A program made the position numbers and the translations under genes. From Flavobacteriaceae bacterium (lineage in GTDB: Bacteria > Bacteroidota > Bacteroidia > Flavobacteriales > Flavobacteriaceae), in the NCBI GenBank assembly GCA_030625995.1, contig DAOUPU010000090.1:1-8873 (forward strand): a stretch of DNA of 8,873 bases, written 5' to 3'. How positions within the stretch are numbered: position 1 is the first letter of the stretch; the number at the start of each line of letters is the position of its first letter. The notes under the pieces were generated by a model. It was given only the letters and a program-made list of their open reading frames with translations, had not been told where the DNA came from and made no database searches. Of the stretch, positions 7,115 to 8,873 are shown in pieces.

Positions 7115-8029
7115 TTATGATACACTTTTTGCTTTAGATACTACAGCTTCTTTTTCCTTCCCCATATGTTTGAACCTTTTATGTGTCCAAAAATAGTACT
7201 CGGGGTTTGCTTTTATTTGTTTTTCTAACAGTTCTATGAACATATCGGTTATTTGGTAGTCTGGAAATTTTCGAGGGTCTTTCGTTAGGTCGATGAATTC
7301 AGACTTATAATATCCTCTTTTAATTAGATCTGTTTGTAAATAAACCACTGGGTAGCCAAATCTTTTTGCCAGCATTTCAGCACCAGTTATTATTGGTACT
7401 CTTATACCCATAAAATTATTCCAGTAATAGGTTTTCTTCAATTGTGGAGATTGATCTCCTAAAAAGCCATAAATAGCCGAAATATTTTTATCTTCATTTC
7501 TTTGCATCAAATCGATAATTTCTTTAGTAGGCACAAAATTTGCACCAAATTTGGTTCGAGAGCTTTTTATCTTTTTGTCAAAATATTTATTTCCAATTTT
7601 TGTATATGCCGCATAAGCTTTACAATTAACCAATTGATCCATCAAGTATGGAGACCATTCCCAATTGGCATGATGTGATGATAATACGACCACACTTTTA
7701 TTATTATTGATATAATTATTGATAAGTTCCGGATTTTCAATAATAATTCTTTTTGCTATTTCTCTTTTACTAATACTAAATGATCTTATCATTTCCATAA
7801 AAATATCTATAAAATGATGGAATGATTTTTTTTCAATCTTTAATAATTCTTTTGCAGATTTTTCAGGAAAAGACAATTTTAAATTATGTCTGACTACTTT
7901 TTTACGGTAACCTATAATGTAATACAGGAGCACATAAATAATATCGGATAGAAAATATAAAACACGTAATGGTAGAACAGATAGAATCCAAATTAAGGGA
8001 TATATCAAGCTGTAAATTAATAATTGCAT
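7115..8029 (-). CDS. LpxL/HtrB-family lipid acyltransferase, copy 1
   Basis: From the ATG at 8029 (MQLLIYSLIYPLIW) the product is 304 residues; an in-frame ATG at 8059 would add 10. I prefer 8029 because it aligns exactly with the paralogue and because the 8059 ATG falls between the proposed -33 and -7 elements. It has an N-terminal membrane-associated segment (about 2-38). The SSHHANWEW motif holds His119 and Glu124 in HX4E spacing, and a conserved TKIGNKYFDKKI block is followed by SSRTKFGANFVPT. The expected role is acylation of lipid A or a related envelope lipid at the cytoplasmic face of the inner membrane. The C-terminus (HMGKEKEAVVSKAKSVS) is ordinary and lacks the tail of copy 2. The two genes are 110 bp apart, same strand, with no clear terminator between them. 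Confidence 0.87.
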   Translation of the reverse strand: MQLLIYSLIYPLIWILSVLPLRVLYFLSDIIYVLLYYIIGYRKKVVRHNLKLSFPEKSAKELLKIEKKSFHHFIDIFMEMIRSFSISKREIAKRIIIENPELINNYINNNKSVVVLSSHHANWEWSPYLMDQLVNCKAYAAYTKIGNKYFDKKIKSSRTKFGANFVPTKEIIDLMQRNEDKNISAIYGFLGDQSPQLKKTYYWNNFMGIRVPIITGAEMLAKRFGYPVVYLQTDLIKRGYYKSEFIDLTKDPRKFPDYQITDMFIELLEKQIKANPEYYFWTHKRFKHMGKEKEAVVSKAKSVS

Positions 8030-8039
8030 TTGGTGGGAA

Positions 8040-8074
8040 TTGTGCAGCAAATATCGCATATAATTTTATCTTTG
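8040..8074 (+). promoter_or_regulatory. Candidate promoter of the rhomboid gene
   Basis: TATCTTTG at 8067-8074 is an exact TAnnTTTG -7 box, identical to the one ahead of glmM. The nearest TTG (8040-8042) is 24 nt upstream, slightly beyond the usual spacing. Transcription would start about 12 nt before the ATG at 8094. There is no Shine-Dalgarno sequence. Confidence 0.6.
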
Positions 8075-8079
8075 AGCAA
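8048..8079 (-). promoter_or_regulatory. Candidate promoter of acyltransferase copy 1
   Basis: On the minus strand, TTG (8079-8077), a 21-nt spacer and GATATTTG (8055-8048) precede the ATG at 8029 by 18 nt. The -7 box matches TAnnTTTG at all but the first position. The surrounding sequence (AAATTATATGCGATATTT) is clearly related to that ahead of copy 2. The -33 element lies 3 bp from the -7 box of the divergent rhomboid promoter, so the two promoters interleave. Confidence 0.5.
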
Positions 8080-8093
8080 AATAATTTCAGTCC

Positions 8094-8747
8094 ATGGATA
8101 AAATAGATAAAGTAGTCTTATTGATAATAATTGCCAACGTATTGTTCTCATTAAAAGGATTTAAGGATAGATTGTTTTTTGAAAAATTCAAATTTCAGAT
8201 AGCACCTATTCGCAAAGGAGAGAAAATCAGATTATTATCTTCCGGGTTTTTACACGTGGATCAGACGCATTTGCTATTTAACATGCTTACCCTTTATTTT
8301 TTTGCTGATGCTGTTATTTTCCATCTTGGAATTATTAAATTCTTAGTAATATATTTCGGTTCATTGATAGCCGGAAACTTATTGTCGTTAAATTTTCATA
8401 AAAATGACCCCTATTATAGTGCAGTTGGGGCCTCAGGAGCCGTAATGGGTGTTATTTATGCCTCTATTATGCTCAATCCGGGTATGAATTTGTACATGTT
8501 CTTTATTCCAATACCAATTCCCGGATATGTTTTCGGGGTTGCCTATTTGTTATATTCTATGTTCGGCATGAAAAAGAATTGGGGAAATATTGGGCATAGT
8601 GCTCATTTTGGCGGTGCTATCGGTGGTTATGTTTTGACCATACTTCTCTTTCCTCAAATAATCATGCAAAATAGATTATTGATCATCTTATTAGCCCTTC
8701 CTATTATATTGATGTTTATTTTTAAAGATAAGCTTGAAAGAGACTAA
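8094..8747 (+). CDS. Rhomboid-family intramembrane serine protease
   Basis: This is a 217-residue polytopic inner-membrane protein. It carries the rhomboid signatures in the expected order: H59 and N63 in HLLFNM, corresponding to the oxyanion-side His/Asn of GlpG; catalytic Ser114 in GASGAV; and catalytic His171 in AHFGG. Hydrophobic segments lie at about 5-20, 58-77, 80-98, 110-127, 143-157, 168-187 and 193-210. It should cleave transmembrane substrates within the bilayer; the substrates are unknown. The start at 8094 sits right after an exact TAnnTTTG promoter box and leaves an N-terminal helix of normal length. It is transcribed divergently from the acyltransferases. Confidence 0.9.
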   Translation: MDKIDKVVLLIIIANVLFSLKGFKDRLFFEKFKFQIAPIRKGEKIRLLSSGFLHVDQTHLLFNMLTLYFFADAVIFHLGIIKFLVIYFGSLIAGNLLSLNFHKNDPYYSAVGASGAVMGVIYASIMLNPGMNLYMFFIPIPIPGYVFGVAYLLYSMFGMKKNWGNIGHSAHFGGAIGGYVLTILLFPQIIMQNRLLIILLALPIILMFIFKDKLERD

Positions 8748-8765
8748 TATTTTCCTTGTTTTTAC

Positions 8766-8773
8766 TACATTTG
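8766..8773 (+). promoter_or_regulatory. Candidate -7 box ahead of the last gene
   Basis: TACATTTG matches TAnnTTTG, 53 nt before the ATG at 8827. No TTG sits at the right distance upstream: the nearest are at spacers of 7 and 29 nt. Only the -7 half is supported. Confidence 0.4.
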
Positions 8774-8826
8774 CCGAATGTTTTAAAAAAGATAAAACAA
8801 ATTTTTTAGAAAGATAATTTATATAG

Positions 8827-8873
8827 ATGGAAGAAAAGAAATTTGACCTTAACTCACTGATTGGATTTGTTTT
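8827..8873 (+). CDS. yidC: Probable membrane protein insertase YidC, N-terminal fragment (3'-partial)
   Basis: Only 15 codons are present, reading MEEKKFDLNSLIGFV, and the frame is open to the window edge. The short acidic/basic start followed by a hydrophobic stretch beginning at SLIGFV closely resembles the N-terminal anchor of Bacteroidota YidC, which inserts proteins into the inner membrane. The call rests on memory of that N-terminus and on so few residues that it stays provisional. There is no Shine-Dalgarno sequence. It lies 79 bp after the rhomboid stop. Confidence 0.55.
   Translation, partial: MEEKKFDLNSLIGFV

Noticed and set aside
8779..8806. TGTTTT/AAAACA hairpin followed by a short T-run, ahead of the last gene
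   Set aside because: The stem is almost all A-T and lies after the candidate -7 box of the next gene, so it is too weak and badly placed to call a terminator.

Overview
The window looks like a chromosomal housekeeping segment of a member of the Bacteroidota. It is AT-rich, its genes start without Shine-Dalgarno sequences, several genes are preceded by TAnnTTTG-type -7 boxes, and the S1, GlmM and YidC sequences resemble Bacteroidota family members. I cannot place it below phylum with confidence. No tRNA, rRNA, CRISPR array, insertion sequence or phage gene is visible.

Left part (1-2478): a long plus-strand gene that is already open at the window edge. Its C-terminal ~570 residues are a complete six-repeat ribosomal protein S1. 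Ahead of it sits a DUF2853-type domain, joined through a Lys/Glu-rich linker of about 130 residues. That linker carries four nucleotide-identical 39-bp repeats. A strong intrinsic terminator follows the gene.

Middle (2496-6007): a Bacteroidota-type promoter drives a compact three-gene plus-strand unit. It holds a GlmM-type phosphosugar mutase, then one base later a class V (cysteine-desulfurase-like) PLP enzyme, then a DUF1697 protein overlapping it by 4 bp (ATGA). GlmM feeds UDP-GlcNAc, and so peptidoglycan and lipid A. The roles of the other two are not known.

Right part (6036-8029): two tandem minus-strand paralogues of the LpxL/HtrB lipid acyltransferase family, convergent with the glmM unit. 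They share their coding sequence and also a recognisable upstream promoter block. The downstream copy has a basic C-terminal tail apparently built from a GC-rich palindrome and a purine-rich simple sequence. Divergent from them is a rhomboid-type intramembrane protease gene (8094-8747). The window ends in the first 15 codons of what looks like yidC. The theme of the right half is the cell envelope: lipid A acylation, membrane proteolysis and membrane insertion.

The observation most worth following up is the DUF2853-linker-S1 fusion with its in-frame 39-bp minisatellite. The tandem acyltransferase pair with a palindrome-derived tail comes second.
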